Assembly: GCA_013140715.1 (NCBI GenBank)
Contig: JABFSG010000037.1
Coordinates: 1-46,013 of the forward strand
Source of the DNA: Nitrospiraceae bacterium
Lineage (GTDB): Bacteria > Nitrospirota > Nitrospiria > Nitrospirales > Nitrospiraceae
Length of the DNA stretch: 46,013 nt
Direction: 5' to 3'
The position numbers and the translations under genes were made by a program. Below, one piece after another: positions 17,748 to 26,407 of this stretch. How positions within the stretch are numbered: the stretch's first letter is position 1; each line of letters starts with the position of its first letter. Below the pieces are notes generated by a model that worked only from the letters and a program-made list of their open reading frames with translations, ran no database searches and was not told where the DNA came from.

Positions 17748-18950
17748 ATGACAAGACTGCGCGGCCTTGTCGCCGTTGTCATTCTGTTTCTTTCGGCGAA
17801 TGCTGCTGCGTTATCGGGCTATGCGCTGGCCGGTGTCGAATACTTTCCAATTCCATCGGTCTCCACCAGCAAAAATGACGGAAACGATGCCGGGTTGATT
17901 GTCCCGGTTCTGATCAGCGACCCGGACGGGGAGCTCAAGTATCTCATCGCTCCGATGATCATCCGCAATTCTATCGTTGGAACGCGTGGTGCGCTCAATA
18001 TTTTTCGCTATGACCCGGGCGGGCGTGAAATGCGGTTTATCGGGTCCTTCACAGAGCAGATCGAGCGAAAAGTGGTATTCAGTTACGCCGATCCGGCCTT
18101 CAGTCAGGGACGCTACTCGTTGAATTTCGGCGCGTCGTTCTTTAAAAATGCCACGACTCGGTTTTTCGGCCTAGGGCAAGAGACGCCACTGCTGGATCAA
18201 ACGAATTACACCGCGCGAGAAGGGCGGTTGAACTGGCGCTTCGGGATCTACTTGAACGAAGTCACCCAGATTGCCGTCGGCCAGCGGCTCCGCGATGTGC
18301 GTCTGCAGAAGGGCGCGACGGATCTTCCCTTTACGGTCGACCGTTTTCCTACAGTAGATGGAGTGCAGGGAGAGTCGATCATTCTCGGACATAGGGCGAC
18401 GTTTTATTACGATACGCGGGACAGTCTTGTCTCGCCGACCGATGGAATGGCCGTGACCGCTTATGCGGAGGTGAACCAAAATATCCGCAACGGCAGTCAT
18501 CCCATCTATTCCCGCTATGGACTCGAGGTCAAGAAGCTGTTTCCGAGTGAATCGAAGCGCGCCATTCTCATCGTCCGGGCTGACCTGCAGGCGACGATCG
18601 GGACGGAGGTGCCGTTTTTCGAGCAAAGTTCATTGGGCGGCCAAAACAACCTTCGCGGATTCGGCGTCGATCGCTTCATCGACAAACATCTCGTTTCGGC
18701 GAGTATCGAACAGCGAATCCACTTGGTGCGAACGAAGATTGCGGGGGTGACGGCAGATTTTGAGATTGCGCCGTTCTTGGATACGGGGCAGGTTTTCAAC
18801 AGTTTCAAAGACGTGAGCTTCAGGGACTATCGGGTTACGCCTGGTGTCGGGTTCCGCGGGTTGGTCAAACCCAATGTCGTCGGACGCATCGACTACGGCT
18901 ACAGCCGAGAAGGAGGCGCGGTCTTTGCGGGGCTGGATTTTCCATACTGA
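17748..18950 (+). CDS. Omp85/BamA-like surface antigen barrel without POTRA domains
   Basis: A 400-residue outer-membrane protein with a signal peptide (about 1-28) followed directly by beta-strand-rich sequence to the end. The C-terminal two thirds resemble the Omp85 (bacterial surface antigen, D15) barrel: GHRATFYYDTRDSLVSPTDG and the loop-6 type motif NNLRGFGVDRF (LRGF in place of VRGF/Y), ending in an aromatic residue. There is no room for POTRA repeats. It begins 17 bases after mlaC. In the family, such short members are of unknown function. Its position suggests an outer-membrane partner for the Mla run, which is inference. Confidence 0.8.
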   Translation: MTRLRGLVAVVILFLSANAAALSGYALAGVEYFPIPSVSTSKNDGNDAGLIVPVLISDPDGELKYLIAPMIIRNSIVGTRGALNIFRYDPGGREMRFIGSFTEQIERKVVFSYADPAFSQGRYSLNFGASFFKNATTRFFGLGQETPLLDQTNYTAREGRLNWRFGIYLNEVTQIAVGQRLRDVRLQKGATDLPFTVDRFPTVDGVQGESIILGHRATFYYDTRDSLVSPTDGMAVTAYAEVNQNIRNGSHPIYSRYGLEVKKLFPSESKRAILIVRADLQATIGTEVPFFEQSSLGGQNNLRGFGVDRFIDKHLVSASIEQRIHLVRTKIAGVTADFEIAPFLDTGQVFNSFKDVSFRDYRVTPGVGFRGLVKPNVVGRIDYGYSREGGAVFAGLDFPY

Positions 18951-18970
18951 TTTGCTGGGGAGCTATTATT

Positions 18971-19981
18971 ATGGGACGCACGTTATTCGGTTTGGGGCTG
19001 CTCGCCGGACTCCTCGTTCTTGTCTGTGTCCAGCCCTTGCCGGTCAGTGCCGAGGGGTTCGGCCCATTCCCTGTCAGAAACTTCCAGCCGATTCAACAGC
19101 TGGTCTTGAGCATGCCGGGGGATCGCGCGGCTGTCTTGAAACAGGGAGTGGTGGATGTTCGGGTAGAGCTTGCGGAGACCGCCAGTATTTTTAACGATGT
19201 CGGATCCCAGGCCAACGTGACGATGAAATTTGAGACCCTGCGATCCGGTGTATTTCTTCGCTATGGGGCAACGGAGCGGTGGGAGCTTGCGCTGGAAGTT
19301 CCCACGCTCTATCGCAATCGCGGATTCATGGATGGTCCCATCAAAGCAGTAGAGGGGGCAACGACTGGCGTGGCGCCGGCCCGAGACGCATTGGCCAACA
19401 CAGACTATGCCTTCAATATTTCACGCGGCGGACGCACCATTGCGAGCGGGCGGGAAGGAGTTGTCGGATTGGGGGACAGCACAGTGATGAGCAAGTATCA
19501 ATTGTTGCAAGAGGCGGCATGGATGCCGACTCTGTCTATCCGTACGGCGCTGAAATTGCCCACGGGGGACCGAGGCCAATTCTACGGGAGCGGCAGTCCA
19601 GATTTCGGGTTGGGGTTGGCGGCTGAAAAAGGTTTCGGCGGCCGCTGGGTCGTCTATGGCAACCTCAATGGAGTGGTTCCGACAGGCCGTATTGCGGGGC
19701 AGGCGCTCCATCCGACGATATCCGGGCTTCTCGCCGTGGAATATCTCTGGTCGGACAATCTTTCTTTCACAACACAGCTCGATTATTATTCCACGCCTTT
19801 TCATGGTGTCGGCACAAAGGTGCTGGACAAGGGTGTGGTGGAGTCGGTGTTGGGGTTCAGCTACCGTTTCACCCAACGGTTCCTCTGGCAAGGTTACATG
19901 GTCGAAAATCTTGACTTCATCAGAGGGAGCGCAGCAGACTTCACGCTCTCGACCCTGTTGACCTATCGATTTGAGGCATGA
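18971..19981 (+). CDS. DUF3187 family outer-membrane protein
   Basis: A 336-residue protein with a signal peptide cleaved near PVSAEG and alternating aromatic/hydrophobic strands to a C-terminal YRF-type end, as in barrels. The N-terminal FPVRNFQPIQQLVLSMPG and central TALKLPTGDRGQFYGSGSPD match my recollection of the DUF3187 family, which is common next to Omp85-like genes. Function is unknown. It starts 20 bases after the POTRA-less Omp85 gene with GGGGAG upstream, so the two are probably co-expressed. Confidence 0.72.
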   Translation: MGRTLFGLGLLAGLLVLVCVQPLPVSAEGFGPFPVRNFQPIQQLVLSMPGDRAAVLKQGVVDVRVELAETASIFNDVGSQANVTMKFETLRSGVFLRYGATERWELALEVPTLYRNRGFMDGPIKAVEGATTGVAPARDALANTDYAFNISRGGRTIASGREGVVGLGDSTVMSKYQLLQEAAWMPTLSIRTALKLPTGDRGQFYGSGSPDFGLGLAAEKGFGGRWVVYGNLNGVVPTGRIAGQALHPTISGLLAVEYLWSDNLSFTTQLDYYSTPFHGVGTKVLDKGVVESVLGFSYRFTQRFLWQGYMVENLDFIRGSAADFTLSTLLTYRFEA

Positions 19982-20155
19982 GCGGTAAGGGAGGTTCGGC
20001 TGCGAGAGGGGCTAACACCTTGACAACATAGAACTCACATGTGAAACTCACCCCTGCGGGCTCCAAACTGCCACACCGCAGTGCCGAGGCCATCAGGGCC
20101 TAGCTCGCTGCTATAGATGTATGTGTGTAGGTATTGATGCAAAGGAGCATCTACT

Positions 20156-22105
20156 ATGTCGATTTTGAAAACTATTCACAGCCCGGCTGATCTGAAACGA
20201 CTGTCACCGACGCAGTATCCTGCCTTGTGCCAGGAGCTGCGGGAACAGATTATCGGTGTGGTGTCCAACGTCGGAGGTCATCTGGCTTCGAACCTCGGAG
20301 TGATTGAACTCACGGTGGCGTTGCACGCCCTGTTGAATACTCCCAAGGATAAGATCGTGTGGGACACGAGTAATCAAGCCTACGCGCATAAGCTGCTGAC
20401 TGGGCGTCGGGAAGGATTCCATACGCTCCGGCAGTACGGAGGGTTAAGCGGTTTCTGTAAGCGTGAAGAAAGCGACCACGATTCGTTCAATGCAGGCCAT
20501 GCAGGAACCGGCGTATCTGCCGCTTACGGTATGGTCGAAGCGCGTGAACAGTTGAAGCAACGGCACAAGGTCGTCTGTGTCGTCGGCGACGGCGCCATGA
20601 CGGCTGGGATGACGCTGGAAGGGCTGCAGCATGCCGGAGGGCTTGGAAAAGATTTTCTTGTCATCTTGAACGACAATCAGATGTCCATTTCAAAGAACGT
20701 CGGAGCGATTTCCTCGTATTTGAACCGGACCATCACCGGAGACTTCTACGACAAGATGCGGGAAGAGACAGGGCAACTATTAGGGAAAATCCCCCACATC
20801 GGTCAAGACGTACAGAAGTGGGCCCGCCGGGCTGAAGAACTAGCCAAGGGAGCGATTCTTCCCGGACTGCTCTTTGAAGAGCTTGGGTTCAGGTATGCGG
20901 GACCGATCGATGGACACAACTTCGAACACTTGCTGCCCACCTTGGAAAATGTGTTGAAGATGAAGGGGCCCGTGTTACTCCATGTCGTGACGAAAAAAGG
21001 GTTGGGTTATGAGCCTGCGGTGAAGAATCCTGTCTGGTTCCACGCCTGCCCTCCCTTTGTCCGGGAAACCGGTGTCCCTGCAAAGAAAGCCGCGCGGCCG
21101 TCCTACACACAATTCGCGATCGAGTCGTTGGTCAAGCTGGCCCGAACGGACAAGCGGATTGTCGCGATTACGGCCGCGATGTGCGAAGGAACCGGCCTGA
21201 ATATTTTCGAGAAGGAGTTTCCCGACCGGCTCTATGACGTAGGGATTGCCGAGCAGCATGCGGTGACGTTTGCGGCTGGTCTTGCCACGCAGGGCCTTCG
21301 TCCAGTGGTGGCTTTGTATGCCACCTTCTTACAGCGCGCATACGACCAGGTGGTGCACGACGTTGCCACACAGAACCTGCCTGTGACCTTCTGCATCGAT
21401 CGAGGCGGGTTGGTTGCCGAAGATGGGACGACACACCATGGAGCATTCGATTATGCGTTTCTGCGCCACGTGCCGAACATGATCGTCATGGCGCCGAAGG
21501 ATGAAAATGAGTTGCAGCATATGATGAAAACCTGCATCCAGTATGAGGGACCTGCTTCGGTGCGGTATCCGCGAGGACTGAGCTTGGGCGTCGCGATGGA
21601 TCCGGAACCGGAGGCCTTGCCGGTCGGGAAGGGTGAATTGTTGCGCGATGGTACGGACGTGGCGATTGTGGCCATCGGCGTGCCGGTTTCGCATGCTGTG
21701 ACGGCGGCGAAACAGCTTGAAGCAGAAGGTATTTCCACGGCGGTGATCAATGCCCGTTTCGTGAAGCCGTTGGATCGGGACTTGATCGTCGAAGTGGCCA
21801 AGCGGGTTCGATACGTGGTGACGGTTGAAGAAGGTTGCAAAATGGGAGGATTCGGTTCAGCCGTTCTCGAGGCCCTGTCCGAAGGCGGCGTGACCGGTGT
21901 GACGACAAAGATCATTGGATTGCCGGATTGGTACATCGAGCAGGGACCACAGGATTTTCTGCGCGAACGGTATGGCTTGACGGCGGACGGTATCTATCAG
22001 AGCGTTAAAGAATTGATCGATAAGACGCCTGCTGTTTCACGGGAGCAGTTCACCTTTGCCTCATCGTCCGATCGGTTGCCGCACGGAGATGAGCAGGGGA
22101 GCTAG
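20156..22105 (+). CDS. dxs: 1-deoxy-D-xylulose-5-phosphate synthase
   Basis: First enzyme of the MEP isoprenoid pathway: a thiamine-diphosphate enzyme joining pyruvate and glyceraldehyde 3-phosphate. The 649-residue length is typical. The TPP-Mg motif starts GDGAMTAGM and ends near NDNQMSISKNVG, and the catalytic-Glu region IAEQHAVTFAAGLA and the transketolase C-terminal domain (VEEGCKMGGFGSAV) are intact. The ribosome site AAAGGAG lies eight bases before the ATG. ispG follows after an 88-base gap, so the pair may be an operon feeding hopanoid and quinone synthesis. Confidence 0.96.
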   Translation: MSILKTIHSPADLKRLSPTQYPALCQELREQIIGVVSNVGGHLASNLGVIELTVALHALLNTPKDKIVWDTSNQAYAHKLLTGRREGFHTLRQYGGLSGFCKREESDHDSFNAGHAGTGVSAAYGMVEAREQLKQRHKVVCVVGDGAMTAGMTLEGLQHAGGLGKDFLVILNDNQMSISKNVGAISSYLNRTITGDFYDKMREETGQLLGKIPHIGQDVQKWARRAEELAKGAILPGLLFEELGFRYAGPIDGHNFEHLLPTLENVLKMKGPVLLHVVTKKGLGYEPAVKNPVWFHACPPFVRETGVPAKKAARPSYTQFAIESLVKLARTDKRIVAITAAMCEGTGLNIFEKEFPDRLYDVGIAEQHAVTFAAGLATQGLRPVVALYATFLQRAYDQVVHDVATQNLPVTFCIDRGGLVAEDGTTHHGAFDYAFLRHVPNMIVMAPKDENELQHMMKTCIQYEGPASVRYPRGLSLGVAMDPEPEALPVGKGELLRDGTDVAIVAIGVPVSHAVTAAKQLEAEGISTAVINARFVKPLDRDLIVEVAKRVRYVVTVEEGCKMGGFGSAVLEALSEGGVTGVTTKIIGLPDWYIEQGPQDFLRERYGLTADGIYQSVKELIDKTPAVSREQFTFASSSDRLPHGDEQGS

Positions 22106-22117
22106 TGAGGACGTGAG

Positions 22118-22193
22118 TTGTTGAACGTGAAGCGTTATTCGCAAGAAAGATGTGTTGCGGTTCACGATTAACCAAATAACGATTAACAAAGCC
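22118..22193. repeat. GTGAA-type words between dxs and ispG
   Basis: AACGTGAAGCGTTA near 22124 and the later TTCACGATTAAC at 22161 form a loose inverted pair. Same word family as other gaps. Confidence 0.45.
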
Positions 22194-23378
22194 ATGCACA
22201 TTACCAGACGGAAAACTCGGCAGATTCAAGTTGGCAAGGTCAAGATCGGCGGAGACGCGCCCGTGTCCGTCCAGTCGATGTGTTCAACGGACACACGCGA
22301 TGCTGCCGCGACGATCGAGCAAATTCGCCAACTAGAAGCTGCAGGGTGCGAAGTGATCCGTGTCGCCGTGCCGGATGACGAAGCGGCTGCTGCGCTGCCC
22401 AAGATCAAGGCGGCGATGACCGTGCCGTTGATCGCAGACATTCATTTCGACCATCGGCTGGCCTTGAAGGCTGCCGAGATTGTGGACTGCGTGAGAATCA
22501 ATCCGGGCAACATCGGAGCCTGGTGGAAAGTCGAAGAAGTCATCAAGGCTGTGAACGATCACGGTATTCCGATTCGCGTCGGTGTCAATGGGGGCTCGCT
22601 GGAACGGGATCTGTTGGACAAGTACGGCTGGCCCTCGCCGGAAGCGCTGGCCGAATCGGCTCTCAATGCTGTCCATGCGCTCGAAGACGTCGGCTTCACC
22701 AATATGAAGGTCTCGCTGAAGGCGTCGGATGTGCACCATGCGATCGATGCCTACTGGTTGTTTGCACACCAGTCGGACTATCCGCTGCATATCGGTATTA
22801 CAGAGGCAGGAACGGCGATGACCGGAGCCGTCAAGTCCACCATGGGCCTCGGGTACTTACTCTCCCAGGGAATCGGCGATACCTTGCGCGTGTCGCTCGC
22901 GGCCGATCCGGTCGAAGAAGTGAAGGTGGGATTCGAAATCTTGAAGTCGCTCGAACTTCGCCATCGCGGGATCAATGTCATTGCCTGTCCTACTTGTGGC
23001 CGTGTCGAGATAGACGTGGTGAAGCTGGCCAATGAACTGGAAAAGAAGCTCGGCCATATCAAGACCCCGCTGAATGTGTCGGTCCTCGGCTGTGTTGTGA
23101 ACGGGATTGGCGAAGGCAAGGAAGCGGATATCGGAATCGCCGGAGGCGAAGGCAAGGGTATCCTGTTCAAGAAGGGAAAGCTCGTCAGAAAAGTGCCGAT
23201 TGAAGAGTTGATGGACACGTTGATTTATGAAGTCGAGTTGATGGCCAAAGAAAAAGATGCCGAAGGGAATGGGGAAGTCGCGGTCCATTCGAACGAGGGA
23301 TGGGAACCGATGGTTCCGCAGTCGGATCAGCCTTCGACGCTCGGAAAAGAAATTCCGGTCCTCTCCAGTAAGCGGTAG
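22194..23378 (+). CDS. ispG: 4-hydroxy-3-methylbut-2-en-1-yl diphosphate synthase
   Basis: Iron-sulfur enzyme of the MEP pathway (MEcPP to HMBPP), about 394 residues. The cluster cysteines appear in IACPTCGRVEID and VLGCVVNGIGEGKEADIG, and the TIM-barrel part begins RQIQVGKVKIGGDAPVSVQSM. The ATG at 22194 fits the family N-terminus better than an upstream in-frame ATG at 22152 that lies inside the GTGAA-type repeat. The C-terminal 40 residues are a variable tail not needed for the fold. It is downstream of dxs, same strand. Confidence 0.95.
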   Translation: MHITRRKTRQIQVGKVKIGGDAPVSVQSMCSTDTRDAAATIEQIRQLEAAGCEVIRVAVPDDEAAAALPKIKAAMTVPLIADIHFDHRLALKAAEIVDCVRINPGNIGAWWKVEEVIKAVNDHGIPIRVGVNGGSLERDLLDKYGWPSPEALAESALNAVHALEDVGFTNMKVSLKASDVHHAIDAYWLFAHQSDYPLHIGITEAGTAMTGAVKSTMGLGYLLSQGIGDTLRVSLAADPVEEVKVGFEILKSLELRHRGINVIACPTCGRVEIDVVKLANELEKKLGHIKTPLNVSVLGCVVNGIGEGKEADIGIAGGEGKGILFKKGKLVRKVPIEELMDTLIYEVELMAKEKDAEGNGEVAVHSNEGWEPMVPQSDQPSTLGKEIPVLSSKR

Positions 23379-23419
23379 ATCTCTCCTCTCGCCCCTAGCC
23401 TCTAGCCTCTCTCACAGAC

Positions 23420-23425
23420 TATAAT
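23420..23425 (+). promoter_or_regulatory. Consensus -10 box for tRNA-Cys
   Basis: A perfect TATAAT ends 10 bases before the first base of tRNA-Cys. No good -35 is seen at the right distance. Confidence 0.5.
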
Positions 23426-23434
23426 GCCCTCCAC

Positions 23435-23510
23435 GGCGCCGTACCCAAGTGGTTAAGGGAGCAGTCTGCAAAACTGCGATGCAGCGGTTCGACCCCGCTC
23501 GGCGCCTCCA
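23435..23510 (+). tRNA. tRNA-Cys (GCA)
   Basis: Acceptor GGCGCCG pairs with CGGCGCC, the anticodon stem GCAGT/ACTGC encloses loop CTGCAAA giving anticodon GCA, and the T loop is GGTTCGACCCC-like. The CCA end is encoded (23508-23510). The D arm and variable region are of normal length. Confidence 0.95.
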
Positions 23511-23864
23511 TACAGAACAGAGCTCGCTCGACCCCGGAGCCCTTATGATCGTTTTTGGCGGCGGGACAAATCCCTCCAGTGTTTCTCTTCTTCTCCATAC
23601 TGACGGCTTGTTTTATTGAAGCGGAATAAGCCTGTACCGCCCTACAACCATCGGTTCCCTGTCTTATGGAGCAACTTGCCAGGACTCTACTTATGAAGAG
23701 CGTCTTGCAAAGAACGGATAATTTTCGGAGATGGTTCTGCGCATGCAGCTCGGAAGTAAATTGACTGACGATAAAATGGAGTGCTAGAATCTCTCACGTT
23801 TACCACCTGCTACCAGGCCGGTCGCACCGTTACCAATATAGATTGAAAAGAAGGAGAGAGAGGA
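23511..23864. other. Gap between tRNA-Cys and hpnH
   Basis: No gene seen. It contains the candidate hpnH promoter at 23761-23790 and a ribosome-binding GGAGAGAGAGG just before the hpnH start. The rest shows no structure I recognise. Confidence 0.5.
23761..23790 (+). promoter_or_regulatory. Candidate sigma-70 promoter for hpnH
   Basis: TTGACT at 23761-23766 and TAGAAT at 23785-23790 with an 18-base spacer, 75 bases before the hpnH start. Confidence 0.55.
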
Positions 23865-24881
23865 ATGGCCGTTCCACTTTCCCAAATGGCTACTGTCACG
23901 AAGTATGTGCTCACCCAAAAAATGAATGGGGTGAAGCGGTATCCGCTTGTATTGATGCTGGAGCCCTTGTTCCGTTGCAATTTGGCCTGTGCCGGCTGCG
24001 GGAAGATTCAATATCCCGATCATGTGCTGGATAAACGACTCACGCCTGAGCAGTGCTTGGCCGCAGCAGAGGAATGTGGCGCTCCGATCGTCAGTATTCC
24101 TGGCGGCGAACCGATGATCCATCCCGAGATGCCCAAGATTGTCCGTGGACTGGTCGAGCAGCAGCGGTATATCTATCTTTGTACCAATGCGATTTTGATG
24201 GAACGCAAACTCGACGAATATCAGCCGTCTAAGTTTCTGACGTTCAGCGTCCATATGGATGGGCTGAAGGATGAGCATGATTTGGCGGTCTGTCGCGACG
24301 GGGTCTATGACGTGGCGGTGAAGGCGATCAAGGCGGCGCTGAAGCGGGGCCACCGGGTCACGACCAATACAACCCTCTTCGACGATGCCAATCCGGAGCG
24401 TGTGAGGAAGTTTTTCGATGCAATGATGGATCTTGGCGTCGAAGGCATGATGATTTCCCCTGGGTATAGTTATCAGAAGGCGCCGGACCAGCAGCATTTT
24501 CTGAAACGAGAGCGCACGAAAGAATTGTTTTCGCGTATTTTGGGGAGTCCGAAAAAAGGGTGGCAGTTCAATCAATCGCCATTGTTCTTAGATTTCTTGA
24601 TGGGGCGGCGGGAGTATCAATGCACACCCTGGGGCAACCCGACCTATAACGTTTTTGGATGGCAGAAGCCCTGTTACCTACTCCAAGAGGGTTACGCGAA
24701 GACATTTAAGGAATTGATGGACAGCACGGAGTGGGACGACTACGGAACAGGGCGAAACGAGAAATGCGCCGATTGCATGGTGCATTGCGGGTATGAACCG
24801 TCCGCAGTGGAAGATACGTTTGGTACGATGTCCGGGTTCGTCCGGACAGCCAAGTTGACGATGCTCCCCACCTCGCGATGA
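23865..24881 (+). CDS. hpnH: Adenosyl-hopene transferase HpnH (radical SAM)
   Basis: Radical SAM enzyme that joins the 5'-deoxyadenosyl group to hopene (diploptene) to give adenosylhopane, the first step to C35 hopanoids. The 338-residue length is normal. The cluster motif is CNLACAGC with Cys38, Cys42 and Cys45, followed by the SAM-binding SIPGGEPMIH. The C-terminal region has further cysteines (CADCMVHCGYEPSAVED) as in HpnH, perhaps structural. The ATG at 23865 has a GGAGAGAGAGG ribosome site. It is well separated from shc-hpnG, with its own promoter candidate. The downstream 131-residue unknown gene may be linked. Confidence 0.93.
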   Translation: MAVPLSQMATVTKYVLTQKMNGVKRYPLVLMLEPLFRCNLACAGCGKIQYPDHVLDKRLTPEQCLAAAEECGAPIVSIPGGEPMIHPEMPKIVRGLVEQQRYIYLCTNAILMERKLDEYQPSKFLTFSVHMDGLKDEHDLAVCRDGVYDVAVKAIKAALKRGHRVTTNTTLFDDANPERVRKFFDAMMDLGVEGMMISPGYSYQKAPDQQHFLKRERTKELFSRILGSPKKGWQFNQSPLFLDFLMGRREYQCTPWGNPTYNVFGWQKPCYLLQEGYAKTFKELMDSTEWDDYGTGRNEKCADCMVHCGYEPSAVEDTFGTMSGFVRTAKLTMLPTSR

Positions 24882-24896
24882 TTCAGCCCATGAAAT

Positions 24897-24998
24897 GTGA
24901 GCGAGACGGGCTAGACGTTCGCGACAGGCGCGACTCACGACGATGACAGGCCAGATCAGTCCCGCTTTTCTCGCACGTCTCGCGAGTCCCGCGCGAGG
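24897..24998. repeat. Long GCGAGAC...GTCTCGC palindromic repeat, copy A
   Basis: About 100 bases rich in GCGAGAC/GTCTCGC words. A second copy lies inverted at 32029-32137. Shared blocks in order include GCTAGACG, GCGACAGGCGCGACTC and CCGCTTTTCTCGCA, then GTCTCGCGAGTC. The outer words GCGAGAC and GTCTCGC can pair, giving a large hairpin. Confidence 0.8.
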
Positions 24999-25031
24999 AA
25001 CGAGAAACGTTTCACGAACGACGGTCTTTCA

Positions 25032-25427
25032 ATGACCGATACCACGAAACCTAAAAGTGGCGTTGTGGCCGGATCGCTGGAAGGTCGCATATTCAAGCCG
25101 GCATCCTTCGCTGAGCTTGCGGAAGCGGTGGAGTTGGCGTTCGATTATCGCGGCGACGTCACGGTGTCGTTGAAATCCGGCGAGTCTCTCAGCGGGTATC
25201 TCTTCAACCGTCAGGTCGACGGGGTCGACTCCTCTCTCGATATCTTCCCTTCCGACAGTTCTGCGGCGCGACAGATTCGCTACGACCAGATTGTTGCGAT
25301 TGCTTTTACCGGGGAGGATACTGCCACTGGAAAATCCTGGGAAAACTGGATCGCCAAGAAGGATTCTGAGCGACGAGCCGAAATAGAACGGATTGCGGCG
25401 GAAGCTAAAGCGCGAGGAATTGTATAG
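25032..25427 (+). CDS. Small protein of unknown function downstream of hpnH
   Basis: A 131-residue cytoplasmic protein without signal or TM segment. I do not recognise a family. The central part alternates strands (VTVSLKSGESLSGYLFNRQV and QIRYDQIVAIAFTGED), which has the look of a small beta-barrel (Sm/SH3-like), and the last 30 residues form a charged helix (AKKDSERRAEIERIAAEAKA). It sits 150 bases after hpnH, separated by repeat copy A, with no clear ribosome site. A role with HpnH is a guess from position only. Codon use looks like its neighbours, and the reading frame is convincing because of its composition. Confidence 0.7.
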   Translation: MTDTTKPKSGVVAGSLEGRIFKPASFAELAEAVELAFDYRGDVTVSLKSGESLSGYLFNRQVDGVDSSLDIFPSDSSAARQIRYDQIVAIAFTGEDTATGKSWENWIAKKDSERRAEIERIAAEAKARGIV

Positions 25428-25549
25428 GCTCACGCCTGCCGTTCGTATCGAGTTTTCTTATTTCATCCGCCATCCACGTCATCGCAGATGCTCTTCTTCA
25501 AGTGCTTGAAAAGAAGCGTACCTTTCCATCAAGCCCGCCTGTCTGTTCG

Positions 25550-25578
25550 TTGACAATGGGTAGGGGCTATGCTAAAAA
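25550..25578 (+). promoter_or_regulatory. Candidate sigma-70 promoter before the respiratory region
   Basis: TTGACA at 25550-25555, a 17-base spacer and TAAAAA at 25573-25578. It lies 60 bases before the GTG start of the next gene. Confidence 0.5.
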
Positions 25579-25637
25579 TTGCGCGTTAAAATTGGCCATG
25601 GATCGCCCTTATTGTGTGAGACGGACGCAAGCGCCCG

Positions 25638-26207
25638 GTGACCGAAAGAGGCGTCAGTCCGGAGTACGTGAGGCTCAGACAGATCGCACAGAATAGGTCG
25701 CGATGGCGGGAATGGATCCTCGTCATTGCAGTACTGAGTGGGCTCCCTTCGGTCGTATTTGCGACGCATGAAGCCGATCATCGGTTTACAGTGGAAGGGT
25801 TTGTCTGTGGGGCAGATGGAAAAAGCAGCGTCAACATCGATGTATTGGTCAAGGATACCAGGATCTCCTACGGACAGGTCGTTAAGACCGATGGCGATGG
25901 GTACTACAAAGCCGCATTTCACCTTCATAACGATAACCTCGGCGATCCGCTTCTGATTGAAGCCAATGGAGAGCAGCAACAGCAGAAAGTTTCGTTTGAC
26001 CCGAAAGATCTGGAGGCGGAGCGAATCATCCAGGTCAATTTTGGGACCGGCTGCGTACGAGACAAGGGCAACGATTCTTTGTGGCTCTATATAGGATCAG
26101 GGGCTCTGGCCGTAGCAGTCGGCGGGTTCGTTGGGGTCAGAGTGATTCGTTCATGGCGGAAGCAGGAGTTTAAACGCGGAAAGTCTCAGAGCAAGCGTAA
26201 GAAATAA
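25638..26207 (+). CDS. Membrane-anchored periplasmic protein of unknown function
   Basis: A 189-residue protein starting at GTG. It has an N-terminal hydrophobic segment (about 25-42, ending VVFATHEAD), a periplasmic beta domain of about 100 residues resembling carboxypeptidase-regulatory/Ig-like folds (VEGFVCGADGKSSVNIDVLV and KTDGDGYYKAAFHLH), a second TM helix (about 147-170) and a very basic cytoplasmic tail. Two cysteines (FVCGAD and GTGCVRD) may form a disulfide. It is the gene before the cytochrome cluster on the same strand, with a strong hairpin between, so it is probably transcribed separately. Function unknown; an accessory or assembly role is possible. Confidence 0.65.
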   Translation: MTERGVSPEYVRLRQIAQNRSRWREWILVIAVLSGLPSVVFATHEADHRFTVEGFVCGADGKSSVNIDVLVKDTRISYGQVVKTDGDGYYKAAFHLHNDNLGDPLLIEANGEQQQQKVSFDPKDLEAERIIQVNFGTGCVRDKGNDSLWLYIGSGALAVAVGGFVGVRVIRSWRKQEFKRGKSQSKRKK

Positions 26208-26301
26208 CCGAAGCGGTCCGTGGGGCTGATGTGCACCTCGCTGGATCGGTGAATTGAAGTGGCGGGGAGTACGAGTGTCGTTACGGTATTCGTTAGAATC
26301 G

Positions 26302-26345
26302 ACGCTTTTACTGGGGAAGGTATTTCCCAATAAAAGCGTTTTTTT
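26302..26345 (+). terminator. Strong intrinsic terminator before the respiratory cluster
   Basis: ACGCTTTTACTGGG at 26302 pairs with CCCAATAAAAGCGT ending at 26339, with one mismatch and a short loop, followed by a seven-T run. It ends the preceding gene or acts as an attenuator in the leader of the cytochrome c gene 65 bases downstream. Confidence 0.75.
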
Positions 26346-26407
26346 GGTCTTTGTGCGTGGCTGGAACGTCAGCGACGAGGTTGAGGCGAGAGGAGCGGTT
26401 GAAGCTT

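Noticed and set aside
20020-20048. TTGACA at 20020 as a promoter for dxs
   Set aside because: No acceptable -10 box at 16-18 bases; a TATAGA further on has no -35.
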